This document shows, piece by piece, positions 24,697-36,100 of a stretch of DNA of 64,000 nt (position 1 is the stretch's first letter; every line of letters begins with the position of its first letter). The translations under genes were made by a program, and so were the position numbers. This stretch comes from Allium sativum (taxonomy: Eukaryota; Streptophyta; Magnoliopsida; Asparagales; Amaryllidaceae), in assembly GCA_030737875.1 (NCBI GenBank), contig CM060910.1, forward strand, positions 620,571,303 through 620,635,302, in the 5' to 3' direction. The notes under the pieces are model-generated. The model was not told the DNA's origin. It made no database searches and worked only from the letters and a program-made list of their open reading frames with translations.

Positions 24697-24712
24697 GGTG
24701 CTTAGTAGCACC
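24697..24712 (+). other. GGTGCT/AGCACC hairpin of D 5' LTR
   Basis: GGTGCTTAGTAGCACC lies 45 bases after the palindrome, within ACTAGGATGCAGAC...CGACAC. It is perfect, as in 32328-32343, 4034-4049 and 11109-11124. Confidence 0.65.
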
Positions 24713-25491
24713 CGACACAATCGTCCACAGACCATGGACTTGTTTGTTTGGTTGCATAGGTTAGTTATATGATTTGATTTGAATTGGGATGTTTGGTGAT
24801 TTTGATTGATGTGTGAATGGCGTGGGCCTTCACTAGACCGGGGATAAGGCTAGGCCTTGTCCCGTTTCTAGTATCGTGCCGTTATGCCGCCGAAATTTTC
24901 TAAAATATGTTAGAAAATAAAAATATCATTTTATTGTGTAAATGAATTGAATAGAAATTCATAGGTTGAAATAAAATGTTTTATCGTTAAAAATATAATT
25001 TTTAACGTGAATGTGAATAAATGAATAGTTACAAACAAATTGGCCGATTTGTTTGTATATACACTGATTTGACTGATATTGATTGGGTCGATAAATTTCA
25101 CACATCGCCCAACTGCACAAATAAAATCTGTGTTTGATTGTTTGAAACCCCACACGGGTGTTGGGATGAAATTTGAAGTTCACTCATCCTGATTGATAAA
25201 ATATGTCGATCGATTGATTGACAGGCTGTTATAAGCGTTAGATATCTATATTTGATGCTTATACAGTGTAGTGCACTTTGGTTGATGGTTGATTATTTTT
25301 CAATGCTATTATACATGTGTTGTATGAAAATCCGTATAATTAACTTTATATGGTAATTGATTGGGCCTCATTCCAGTTTTAAAATAGAAATATTTGAAAT
25401 AGAAATATTCGAAATGGAATATTTGAAAATATCAATATATGAAGCCGTGTTGATTAGATTGACGCCATTTTGACGTGAATGATATTTATAT

Positions 25492-25862
25492 CGATTTCGA
25501 AATGAATTGAATTGAAAACGATTTCGAAATGAATTGAATTGAAAACGATTTCGAAATGAATTGAATTGAAAACGATTTCGAAATGAATTGAATTGAAAAC
25601 GATTTCGAAATGAATTGAATTGAAAACGATTTCGAAATGAATTGAATTGAAAACGATTTCGAAATGAATTGAATTGAAAACGATTTCGAAATGAATTGAA
25701 TTGAAAACGATTTCGAAATGAATTGAATTGAAAACGATTTCGAAATGAATTGAAAACGATTTCGAAATGAATTGAATTGAAAACGATTTCGAAATGAATT
25801 GAATTGAAAACGATTTCGAAATGAATTGAATTGAAAACGATTTCGAAATGAATTGAATTGAA
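25492..25862 (+). repeat. 27-bp tandem array, 14 units (D 5' LTR)
   Basis: The unit is CGATTTCGAAATGAATTGAA plus TTGAAAA. Fourteen units can be counted, one of them shortened to 22 bp (25735-25756). The 3' LTR has 18 units (33123-33606). Because 27 is divisible by three, the minus strand shows an open 9-residue repeat frame (25454-25873), which is an artefact. E has about five related 27-bp units (40370-40515). Confidence 0.95.
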
Positions 25863-26736
25863 TATGAATTCAAATTGAATTGAAATTTGAATTGAATAGA
25901 AAGGAATTTTAAAACGAATTTATAAAGAAGAATTCAATTTTGATTTGAATTGAAAAGGAAGTTGAAATGGCTTTTGAAACGAATTTAAAACTATTTATAT
26001 AATTCGTTTTTAAATAGAAATCGACGAAATATATTATATATATATTATATATATAATATAATGGCCTGAATAGAACGCGCCGCGCCGCGGCAGTTCGCGA
26101 ATTTCGACCATTGATTTCAAACGGACATTACGGGAGATCCGACCGTCGGATTCTCCTAAAACCGGAACCGTTGGGTTCGTATCGAAGAGAGCTTTCTAAT
26201 GAATGTGAGAAATTAGAAATCTAACGGTTGGATTTGGAATTATGTCCAAATCAAATTTGAAAAAGGTCGCTGTAAGTGCAGTTCGATGGCCATTGGTGGA
26301 AATCGACTGTACGGGCCTTGATAAAATTATTAAAAATAGTAATAATTTGTGTAAAATCATAAGAAATGATTTGTGAAGATTTGGGATGAAAAACTCCATA
26401 TTTGAAAAGATAAAAATAGATTTTTATCGAAATGAACTAGTTTTGAACTAGAAATATAATTCTATTTATTTTTAAATAAATAAATTGAATTTGAAAAGGG
26501 TTTTAAAAATAACCAGAATTTCCAATGATTGCATTGGAGTGGATTTGAATCGAAATTGTCTTCGGAATATTTCGATGTTGGAATTCGTGATTATACAGAT
26601 GTTGTTATGGGAATTTGAAAGATATACATTTATATCGTTATTTCAAAACGACATTTGTTAATCGTAGAATTTGATATTGAATATAAGCCGATATATTTTC
26701 TATTCAGAGCCTTGTATTGAATATCAAATGTGATTT

Positions 26737-27176
26737 GGGTTTGTCGTGAATGGTGTCTTCACTAACACTGTTCTTGAACCCAGTTGTGAAAAGATTAAAT
26801 CTTTTTATTTGGATTTAATGAAGTGTACCAATTAAATGAGATTTCATTGGAATTGAATTGATATTGATTTTTGGGTTTAACGTGAACAGTGTTTTAAATA
26901 ACACTCGTTCTTTAACCCGATAATTAATGAATGTGATTTTGGGTTTATCGTGAACTGTGTTTTTAAATGACACTGATTCTTTAACCCAGAGAAATATTAA
27001 AACTAAGTGGAGTTTTAATGAATCTTTAATTAGATTGAAAAGATCGAGAATGGAGTATCACCAGTTTTACTCCAGGCGATAGTTAAATCTTTAATTAGAT
27101 TTGAACGTGAAATGGTAATTGAATTTACCGATAACACCGTGGTGTTAGATATGAAGTATAACCAGTTTTACTTCAT
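26737..27176 (+). other. Hairpin ladder of D 5' LTR (about nine hairpins)
   Basis: Inverted repeats in order: three long imperfect hairpins opening GGGTTT and closing AACCC (26737-26781, 26873-26918, 26941-26987); ATTAAAACT/AGTTTTAAT (26996-27019); AATCT/AGATT (about 27024-27040); GGAGTA/TACTCC (27052-27073); AAATCT/AGATTT (27085-27102); TAACACC/GGTGTTA (27132-27147); ATGAAGTA/TACTTCAT (27151-27176). The 3' LTR copy is 34480-34919. The arms, not the loops, are the best conserved parts across A, D, E and I. Confidence 0.7.
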
Positions 27177-28671
27177 GGGATGAATAGGTTGGGATTGGGA
27201 AATAAAATAAATGATTACTTCGGTGTGGTTCGCTAATCCCGACTAGTTTGAATTGATATTCAAAGGAGATTAAAGAATAAATTTAAAGAATTTATCTTGG
27301 ATAAAATTAATGGGAACTTTTCCCAAAGTATAGGAATATTTGAATAAAAGAATATTCTGAATTGGAATGAGGCGTATGTTGTGTTTGTGTAACACTTTTA
27401 TAATATATACGCGAGTTATTCAGAAAGACCGAGTTTATCCCATTCTGAATAACTGATTCGACGTGGTGTCGAAGATGAAGACGGTGGTCGAAGACCGGAA
27501 GTCTTCACGTCGTTTGGGTGATAACTGATGATCTTGATTGGGCTGTACACCCAAGAAGATGGAAACAGTTAGTGATCGTCCAGACGTACTTGGAGATCGA
27601 TGGATATGCGGGGTACTAGGTGCCTCCGGTTTCGTTCAGACCCAGAACGGACTTGTAAATGGACTGTGTGTCTGACATTGGATTTTAGTCCGTGTGATTG
27701 ATGTCTATTAAATATATATCTGTTTGGCGGCGGAGAATTTATTCTCTTGCTTAACGCCCTTCTCTGAGACGTACGAGCTCAGGGGTTATATATTGATGGA
27801 TATCAAACGCATGGAGTGAATTGCCTGTGTGGCATGCCTAAGTGGCAATTGATCGAGGCTTCTGTTGAAAAGCAAAGTCTTGTGGTGATGATCAAAGCAA
27901 GGCCTGTGTGGCGTAGCTTTGTGTAACGTTTGCTTCGCGAGTTTCGCACCCGGTATGAACCAAAAACGGGAGACGGACCTCAGGGGGGACATGCGTTTTC
28001 TTTCTAGCTAGAAGTGGCGTCAGTGGTTTTACACGCCCTAACGAGTTTGACTTATGTGGTTGTTGCTGTTGCGAGGCGCCTCGGTTTGATCGGACGATCC
28101 GGGTCCGATGGAGTCATTTAGTTGGCTCACCTACGCCCCAAAGGGCGGAGAAACGTATTGTTCAGGCATTATAATCCACATCGGTGGACCGGCCCTGACG
28201 ATCCAAGGTACGGTTGCGGCTGTGCCTGAGACACGGGCTAGAGCGTCTCGAATCGGTTGAGGACTATCTTTTGCCTCGGTTCATAGATGGAAACCCAATT
28301 TCCAAATACGTGACTTTGCGATTTTGATTGTATAACCTAGTATGGCGACATAGTGGGATGGGGCGCTTATGCCGCCTATGATTAATACTTATGATTTGAA
28401 GTTGTTTTATACACTATGCACTTATAATAGTATCAAACGATTTGTTTTAAACGTATCAAGCATTCTTTGGCTGTTATAAGGGAAAACCCTATCCTCGGCT
28501 GCGTTGCATTGTGTGATGGGACCTGGGTCTTATAACAGCTTCAATTTTCTTTATTTAGCATTGCGCTGTTTGTTTTATGCACTGGTATTCTTGGAAGGAA
28601 ACCCGTTCCGTGTTACGGCGTGGTCCCTTGATTTACCGAACTTTAAAATAAAGAATTATAACTGTTTTAGT

Positions 28672-28733
28672 TCTCACACCAATCCCATGACTGACCTGGA
28701 GTTTATTGTTTTAACCTAAACTCTGGGTGCCCC
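28672..28733 (+). other. Conserved U5 stem-loop block (D 5' LTR)
   Basis: TCTCACACCAATCCCATGAC is followed by a CCTGGAGTTTA/TAAACTCTGG stem and GTGCCC. The 3' LTR copy is 36415-36474. It is one of the most conserved blocks across all giant LTRs here, including C, which otherwise differs strongly. Confidence 0.65.
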
Positions 28734-29090
28734 TTATTTTGACACGGGCAGCTAGTAGTTTTGGTTTTGCAGATTTATATTCACAGGATCCTGGTATACA
28801 GCTGGAACGGTATCCGGAAAGCTTTATATCCGTATATCTCCTTCTAGTTGTGCATTGTATCATTTTCCGCTGCTATGTATTTAAATGTAATTTAAATCTC
28901 TGATATTTCTGTGTAATATTCATCTATACTCTGTATATTCTTGTAATCTGATGCATTGTTGTAATATACAATGAAATGTTCTTCTGTATGCGTTCTGTTT
29001 TGTCGTGTTCTCAAACGATAGGGCGTTTCGAACGGCCTGGATCGGTTTAGCGACTGCTTCGGACCGAGCGAAATCCTTTCTCGTCACAGT

Positions 29091-29102
29091 TGGTATCAGA
29101 GC
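29091..29102 (+). promoter_or_regulatory. Primer-binding site for initiator tRNA-Met (element D)
   Basis: TGGTATCAGAGC, two bases after the 5' LTR, is the classical plant PBS complementary to the 3' end of cytosolic initiator tRNA-Met. It is intact here and has lost one base in element A. Confidence 0.9.
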
Positions 29103-30112
29103 TTTGGTTTACAAAGCTCAGAGAACAAGACACATTAGAACCCTACGAAAGAATTCATCAGATAATTGGATTAGTAAAATCCAATTAGAATGACTCGTTA
29201 GAGATAGGATCAGTAGTATCCTAGAACGAGTGTGAAGAGTATATTTTTCAAATGAAAACAAATTTTGTTTTGAAAATCTAAATCAACTATTCGTATTTGG
29301 TTACTTATTTATATTGATGTGGACAATCCAGTATATATAGATTTTGCGTATACGTCTGATCCGCGTGTATTCGAAATTTTAATATACTGGATAGATATAG
29401 AATTACGCTCTAGTCGCCCGGGAGTGATTCTGATGATTGATATATCATCATCAGAATTTATATTCGAGTGACGAACGTGTAATATCTATATATTTCCATT
29501 AGACTGGTGTGAGAACCAAAACTAATATAGCTAGGACACATTGTTGTGAATTGGCATTAAAAACATGATTTTTGACTATGTATCGAAATTATGAATTTGA
29601 AACTCTAATTCACTAATTGATTGATGTTTGTGTTGTTTGTTTATTTGTTTGCTAATTTTGAACCATTATGCCTAATTTGATCACATATGGAACTGTATTG
29701 AAAATTGGTCGCATCTGCTTGCATATACATGTATATCATTGAACAGGTCATAGCAAGGAGGCTAGAGCAGAGAATAAAATTTGTTTGCTCGACAAATAGG
29801 TACATGTTTACTACATAATTTCCTGTTTTGTTTGGGTGATGATGATTTTATGAGCCTATTGGCTAGCCGCTTGGATTTTTCTTTTTCTTTTTGAGATCTG
29901 AAGGACCGGGGAAGCTATTTGAAATTCCCCGATGCTCCCGGTGCAGGGGAGGTTATGGCGAAATTTTTCGAAAATTTAGGGTGTTAGCCAAATTTTTGAG
30001 ATTTTGAAAATTCTCAGAAACTGAAAAGTTTGAGAATGGAAGTCAGATCGAGCGTAGAGTTAATTGATCAAACCACTTTCGACTTTGTTCCTTTTCGGGG
30101 ACGAAAAGTTTT

Positions 30113-30125
30113 AAGTGGGGGAGAT
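30113..30125 (+). promoter_or_regulatory. Polypurine tract of element D
   Basis: AAGTGGGGGAGAT immediately precedes the TG of the 3' LTR and is the expected plus-strand priming site. Element A has AAGTAGGGAAGAT at the same place. Confidence 0.85.
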
Positions 30126-33100
30126 TGTAACAACCCGTAAAATGCGAGCCAGTTTGAAATTTTTATTTTGGCAATTTTAGCGAGTTTTGATTATTTAAAA
30201 TGAATTATTTGAAATAAAATCAACGAAAAATTATTTTGAATATAATTCGAATGTATATATTATATACGTCGTCGTTAGAATATATAATAATTATATATAA
30301 TTATAAAAGGAATTGAAAATGGCGCGGTAGTTCGAAAAATCGATTTCTAATTTCAAATGAATATACAGAATTCAATATAAGTCAGAATTGAACGAAACAA
30401 GAAATATTTGAATCTGTATAACTATATCTTTGTAACGAAGTTAACAAACTGAGATTTCATCTTAGAAATGATAAGATATGTCCAGTTTAAAATTAGAAAT
30501 AGTCGCTGTGGAATTTATATATATTTTTATATATATAAGGCCCTTAAGAATAGCAATTTTGCAAACGACCTCGGATTTCGACGAAACCAGTTTTGTTGGG
30601 TCTGTGATGTTAAGTTATTGCTAGATTCCAAATTTCATAATTTTTCGAATCAATATGTGAGCGTGGCGAAGGAAAACGCGATTGACCAGTTTCAGTTGAT
30701 TTTAATCGACTGGAAAATGGCCATTTTTCAAACGATCTCAGAATTCGACGAAACTAGTTTTGTTAGGACCGTATCGTCAATACGAAGCTAGAAAATATTT
30801 TTCTGGAATTTTTCTAGTTAGTATGTGACCCCGGTAATTTGAAATGTACGTTTAAAATTCAATATAGTGATTTAAATGTAAATTCAACTGAAACTAATCG
30901 AAACGATCAAATCAGCTCACGATACATGTTCCATTGTGTTCGGAATGGGGGTGAAACGCTATGGACGACAGGCGGTGGGCCTCGTTTAGAGGTCGAAAAT
31001 AAAAGTTGCTTTTTAATGATAAATAATAAAAAAAAATAAAAAAAAAATAATATACGCGTTGACCCTCTTCCCCGATCCCTTCATCAACGCATCGCCGGAG
31101 CATCCAGACGCCGCCGCTTCTCCTTCCTCCCCCCCTCCAGTCATCGGCCTCTGCCGCTCTCCCCTCCCTCCTTAGATTAAACCGCTCCCCAAATCGACCA
31201 AATCCGCACCCAACCCAAACCCTAGAGGTAGCCGCCACCCCCACAACCTTCACCACAACCGCGTTAGACCTCCGGCCACCCTCTGACGTCCGGCCTTCCT
31301 TTTTGGCGCATACAGGTGGCTTTTGGCTTTGGTGAGAATGGGTTTCAACAACGACGGGGTCTTCTTGCTTGGTCCAGGCAGAATGAAGAGGTAACATTTC
31401 TTTTTTCTAACGTGATTAATTTATTTAATTTGTATTGTTATAAACATCTGAAAATTTTATATATATTACAGTTTATAAAATCTGAAATTTTAAAAATGAA
31501 ATATAAAATAGAAATAGCAATAAAGCTATAAAAACTGAATTTTTTTTTTAAGCTATAAAAACTGAATTTTTTTTAAAGCTATAAAAACTGATTTTTTTTA
31601 AAGATGCAAAAACTGATTTGAAAAAGAATTTAAAAACTGATTTTTAAAGAAAATAGAAAAAGGTTTAATCTTTTAAAAGAAAAAGATTTGAACTTGCAAA
31701 AAATAAAGATCATATTTTTAAAAATAGAAAAGCCGAGATTTTTAAAATAGAAAAGACGTGATTTTTAAAATAGAAAAGACGTGATTTTTAAAATAGAAAA
31801 GACGTGATTTTTAAATTAGAAAAGACGATATTTTGAGAAGAGTAGCGAAATAAAAATAGAATTTTTATATATTGAACGTCGAAATAAAAATAGAATTTTT
31901 ATATATTGAACGTCGAAATAAAAATAGAATTTTTATATATTGAACGTCGAAAGAAAAATATGATTTTTATATGTTGAACTTCGAATTAAAAATATGATTT
32001 TTATATATTGAACTTCGAAAGAAAAATATGATTTTTATATATTGAACTTCGAAATAAAAATATGATTTTTATATATTGAACTTCGAATTAAAAATATGAT
32101 TTTTATATATTGAACTTCGAATTAAAAATACGATTTTTATATATTGAATAACGAAGTAAAAATTCGATTTTTACATATGTAGTGAAAGCGGACGACGAAG
32201 ATGACGAAGATGCGATAGCGATGAAGATTCCTATCAATGAAGTGCCGTGGAGCTAGGATAGCTATATGTGAGAATTTCTCACCTTTCAATTTCTTTTCTA
32301 ATTATATATATATACTAGGATGCAGACGGTGCTTAGTAGCACCCGACACAATCGTCCACAGACCATGGACTTGTTTGTTTGGTTGCATAGGTTAGTTATA
32401 TGATTTGATTTGAATTGGGTTGTTTGGTGATTTTGATTGATGTGTGAATGGCGTGGGCCTTCACTAGACCGGGGATAAGGCTAGGCCTTGTCCCGTTTCT
32501 AGTATCGTGCCGTTATGCCGCCGAAATTTTCTAAAATATGTTAGAAAATAAAAATATCATTTTATTGTGTAAATGAATTGAATAGAAATTCATAGGTTTA
32601 AATAAAATGTTTTATCGTTAAAAATATAATTTTTAACGTGAATGTGAATAAATGAATAGTTACAAACAAATCGGCCGATTTGTTTGTATATACACTGATT
32701 TGACTGATATTGATTGGGTCGATAAATTTCACACATCGCCCAACTGCACAAATAAAATCTGTGTTTGATTGTTTGAAACCCCACACGGGTGTTGGGATGA
32801 AATTTGAAGTTCACTCATCCTGATTGATTAAATATGTCGATCGATTGATTGACAGGCTGTTATAAGCGTTAGATATCTATATTTGATGCTTATACAGTGT
32901 AGTGCACTTTGGTTGATGGTTGATTATTTTTCAATGCAATTATACATGTGTTGTATGAAAATCCGTATAATTAACTTTATATGGTAATTGATTGGGCCTC
33001 ATTCCAGTTTTAAAATAGAAATATTTGAAATAGAAATATTCGAAATGGAATATTTGAAAATATCAATATATGAAGCCGTGTTGATTAGATTGACGCCATT

Positions 33101-36100
33101 TTGACGTGAACGATATTTATATCGATTTCGAAATGAATTGAATTGAAAACGATTTCGAAATGAATTGAATTGAAAACGATTTCGAAATGAATTGAATTGA
33201 AAACGATTTCGAAATGAATTGAATTGAAAACGATTTCGAAATGAATTGAATTGAAAACGATTTCGAAATGAATTGAATTGAAAACGATTTCGAAATGAAT
33301 TGAATTGAAAACGATTTCGAAATGAATTGAATTGAAAACGATTTCGAAATGAATTGAATTGAAAACGATTTCGAAATGAATTGAATTGAAAACGATTTCG
33401 AAATGAATTGAATTGAAAACGATTTCGAAATGAATTGAATTGGAAACGATTTCGAAATGTATTGAATTGAAAACGATTTCGAAATGAATTGAATTGAAAA
33501 CGATTTCGAAATGAATTAAATTGAAAACGATTTCGAAATGAATTGAATTGAAAACGATTTCGAAATGAATTGAATTGAAAACGATTTCGAAATGAATTGA
33601 ATTGAATATGAATTCAAATTGAATTGAATTTGGATTGAATAGAAAGGAATTTTAAAACGAATTTATAAAGAAGAATTCAATTTTGATTTGAATTGAAAAG
33701 GAAGTTGAAATGGCTTTTGAAACGAATTTAAAACTATTTATATAATTCGTTTTTAAATAGAAATCGACGAAATATATTATATATATATTAAATATATAAT
33801 ATAATGGCCTGAATAGAACGCGCCGCGCCGCGGCAGTTCGCGAATTTCGACCATTGATTTCAAACGGACATTACGGGAGATCCGACCGTCGGATTCTCCT
33901 AAAACCAGAACCGTTGGGTTCGTATCGAAGAGAGCTTTCTAATGAATGTGAGAAATTAGAAATCTAACGGTTGGATTTGGAATTATGTCCAAATCAAATT
34001 TGAAAAAGGTCGCTGTAAGTGCAGTTCGATGGCCATTGGTGGAAATCGACTGTACGGGCCTTGATAAAATTATTAAAAATAGTAATAATTTGTGTAAAAT
34101 CATAAGAAATGATTTGTGAAGATTTGGGATGAAAAACTCCATATTTGAAAAGATAAAAATAGATTTTTATCGAAATGAACTAGTTTTGAACTAGAAATAT
34201 AATTCTATTTATTTTTAAATAAATAAATTGAATTTGAAAAGGGTTTTAAAAATAACCAGAATTTCCAATGATTGCATTGGAGTGGATTTGAAACGAAATT
34301 GTCTTCGGAATATTTCGATGTTGGAATTCGTGATTATACAGATGTTGTTATGGGAATTTGAAAGATATACATTTATATCGTTATTTCAATACGACATTTG
34401 TTAATCGTAGAATTTGATATTGAATATAAGCCGATATATTTTCTATTCAGAGCCTTGTATTGAATATCAAATGTGATTTGGGTTTGTCGTGAATGGTGTC
34501 TTCACTAACACTGTTCTTGAACCCAGTTGTGAAAAGTTTAAATCTTTTTATTTGGATTTAATGAAGTGTACCAATTAAATGAGATTTCATTGGAATTGAA
34601 TTGATATTGATTTTTGGGTTTAACGTGAACAGTGTTTTAAATAACACTCGTTCTTTAACCCGATAATTAATGAATGTGATTTTGGGTTTATCGTGAACTG
34701 TGTTTTTAAATGACACTGGTTCTTTAACCCAGAGAAATATTAAAACTAAGTGGAGTTTTAATGAATCTTTAATTAGATTGAAAAGATCGAGAATGGAGTA
34801 TCACCAGTTTTACTCCAGGCGATAGTTAAATCTTTAATTAGATTTGAACGTGAAATGGTAATTGAATTTACCGATAACACCGTGGTGTTAGATATGAAGT
34901 ATAACCAGTTTTACTTCATGGGATGAATAGGTTGGGATTGGGAAATAAAATAAATGATTACTTCGGTGTGGTTCGCTAATCCCGACTAGTTTGAATTGAT
35001 ATTCAAAGGAGATTAAAGAATAAATTTAAAGAATTTATCTTGGATAAAATTAATGGGAACTTTTCCCAAAGTATAGGAATATTTGAATAAAAGAATATTC
35101 TGAATTGGAATGAGGCGTATGTTGTGTTTGTGTAACACTTTTATAATATATACGCGAGTTATTCAGAAAGACCGGGTTTATCCCATTCTGAATAACTGAT
35201 TCGACGTGGTGTCGAAGATGAAGACGGTGGTCGAAGACCGGAAGTCTTCACGTCGTTTGGGTGATAACTGATGATCTTGATTGGGTTGTACACCCAAGAA
35301 GATGGAAACAGTTAGTGATCGTCCAGACGTACTTGGAGATCGATGGATATGCGGGGTATTAGGTGCCTCCGGTTTCGTTCAGACCCAGAACGGACTTGTA
35401 AATGGACTGTGTGTCTGACATTGGATTTTAGTCCGTGTGATTGATGTCTATTAAATATATATCTGTTTGGCGGCGGAGAATTTATTCTCTTGCTTAACGC
35501 CCTTCTCTGTGACGTACGAGCTCAGGGGTTATATATTGATGGATATCAAACGCATGGAGTGAATTGCCTGTGTGGCATGCCTAAGTGGCAATTGATCGAG
35601 GCTTCTGTTGAAAAGCAAAGTCTTGTGGTGATGATAAAAGCAAGGCCTGTGTGGCGTAGCTTTGTGTAATGTTTGCTTCGCGAGTTTCGCACCCGGTATG
35701 AACCAAAAACGGGAGACGGACCTCAGGGGGGACATGCGTTTTCTTTCTAGCTAGAAGTGGCGACAGTGGTTTTACACGCCCTGACGAGTTTGACTTATGT
35801 GGTTGTTGCTGTTGCGAGGCGCCTCGGTTTGATCGGACGATCCGGGTCCGATGGAGTCATTTAGTTGGCTCACCTACGCCCCAAAGGGCGGAGAAACGTA
35901 TTGTTCAGGCATTATAATCCACATCGGTGGACCGGCCCTGACGATCCAAGGTACGGTTGCGGCTGTGCCTGAGACACGGGCTAGAGCGTCTCGAATCGGT
36001 TGAGGACTATCTTTTGCCTCGGTTCATAGATGGAAACCCAATTTCCAAATACGTGACTTTGCGATTTTGATTGTATAACCTAGTATGGTGACATAGTGGG

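Larger units (their letters stand above)
22449..29088 (+). mobile_element. Element D 5' LTR (6,640 bp)
   Basis: It starts TGTAACAACCCG and ends CTTTCTCGTCACA, directly before the PBS. The order is AT-rich start, U3 modules (about 22885 and 23035), GC-rich island (23440-23700), A/T-rich tandem arrays (23900-24545), palindrome (24637-24651), GGTGCT hairpin (24697-24712), 27-bp array (25492-25862), hairpin ladder (26737-27176), the block shared with A/E/I/J (27360-28735) and a U5 tail. The final ~85 bases differ from the consensus U5 end of A, E, I and J. Compared with the 3' LTR it lacks ~20 bp in the first U3 module near 22897 but retains ~65 bp near 23343-23410. Confidence 0.9.
29089..30125 (+). 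mobile_element. Element D interior, 1,037 bp, non-coding
   Basis: It begins GT then the PBS and ends with the polypurine tract. The longest plus frame is a 62-codon one that starts inside the LTR end. No gag-like sequence is present. Long stretches match the A interior, notably 29735-29815 (GGTCATAGCAAGGAGGCTAG region) and 29930-30010 (CCGGTGCAGGGGAGGTTATG region), while linkers between them differ. Conservation in the absence of coding suggests cis-acting signals such as packaging or dimerisation sequences, which is inference. Confidence 0.85.

Noticed and set aside
25454..25873. 139-codon minus-strand frame with a repeated 9-residue unit
   Set aside because: It is the translation of the 27-bp tandem array; unit length divisible by three keeps the frame open automatically.
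30912..31397. 161-codon minus-strand frame in the D 3' LTR
   Set aside because: Antisense to the element, low complexity, and broken by frameshift in the near-identical 5' LTR (23452-23766), so not under coding constraint.
33123..33606. CRISPR-like direct repeats
   Set aside because: Units are contiguous without spacers and lie in a plant LTR.
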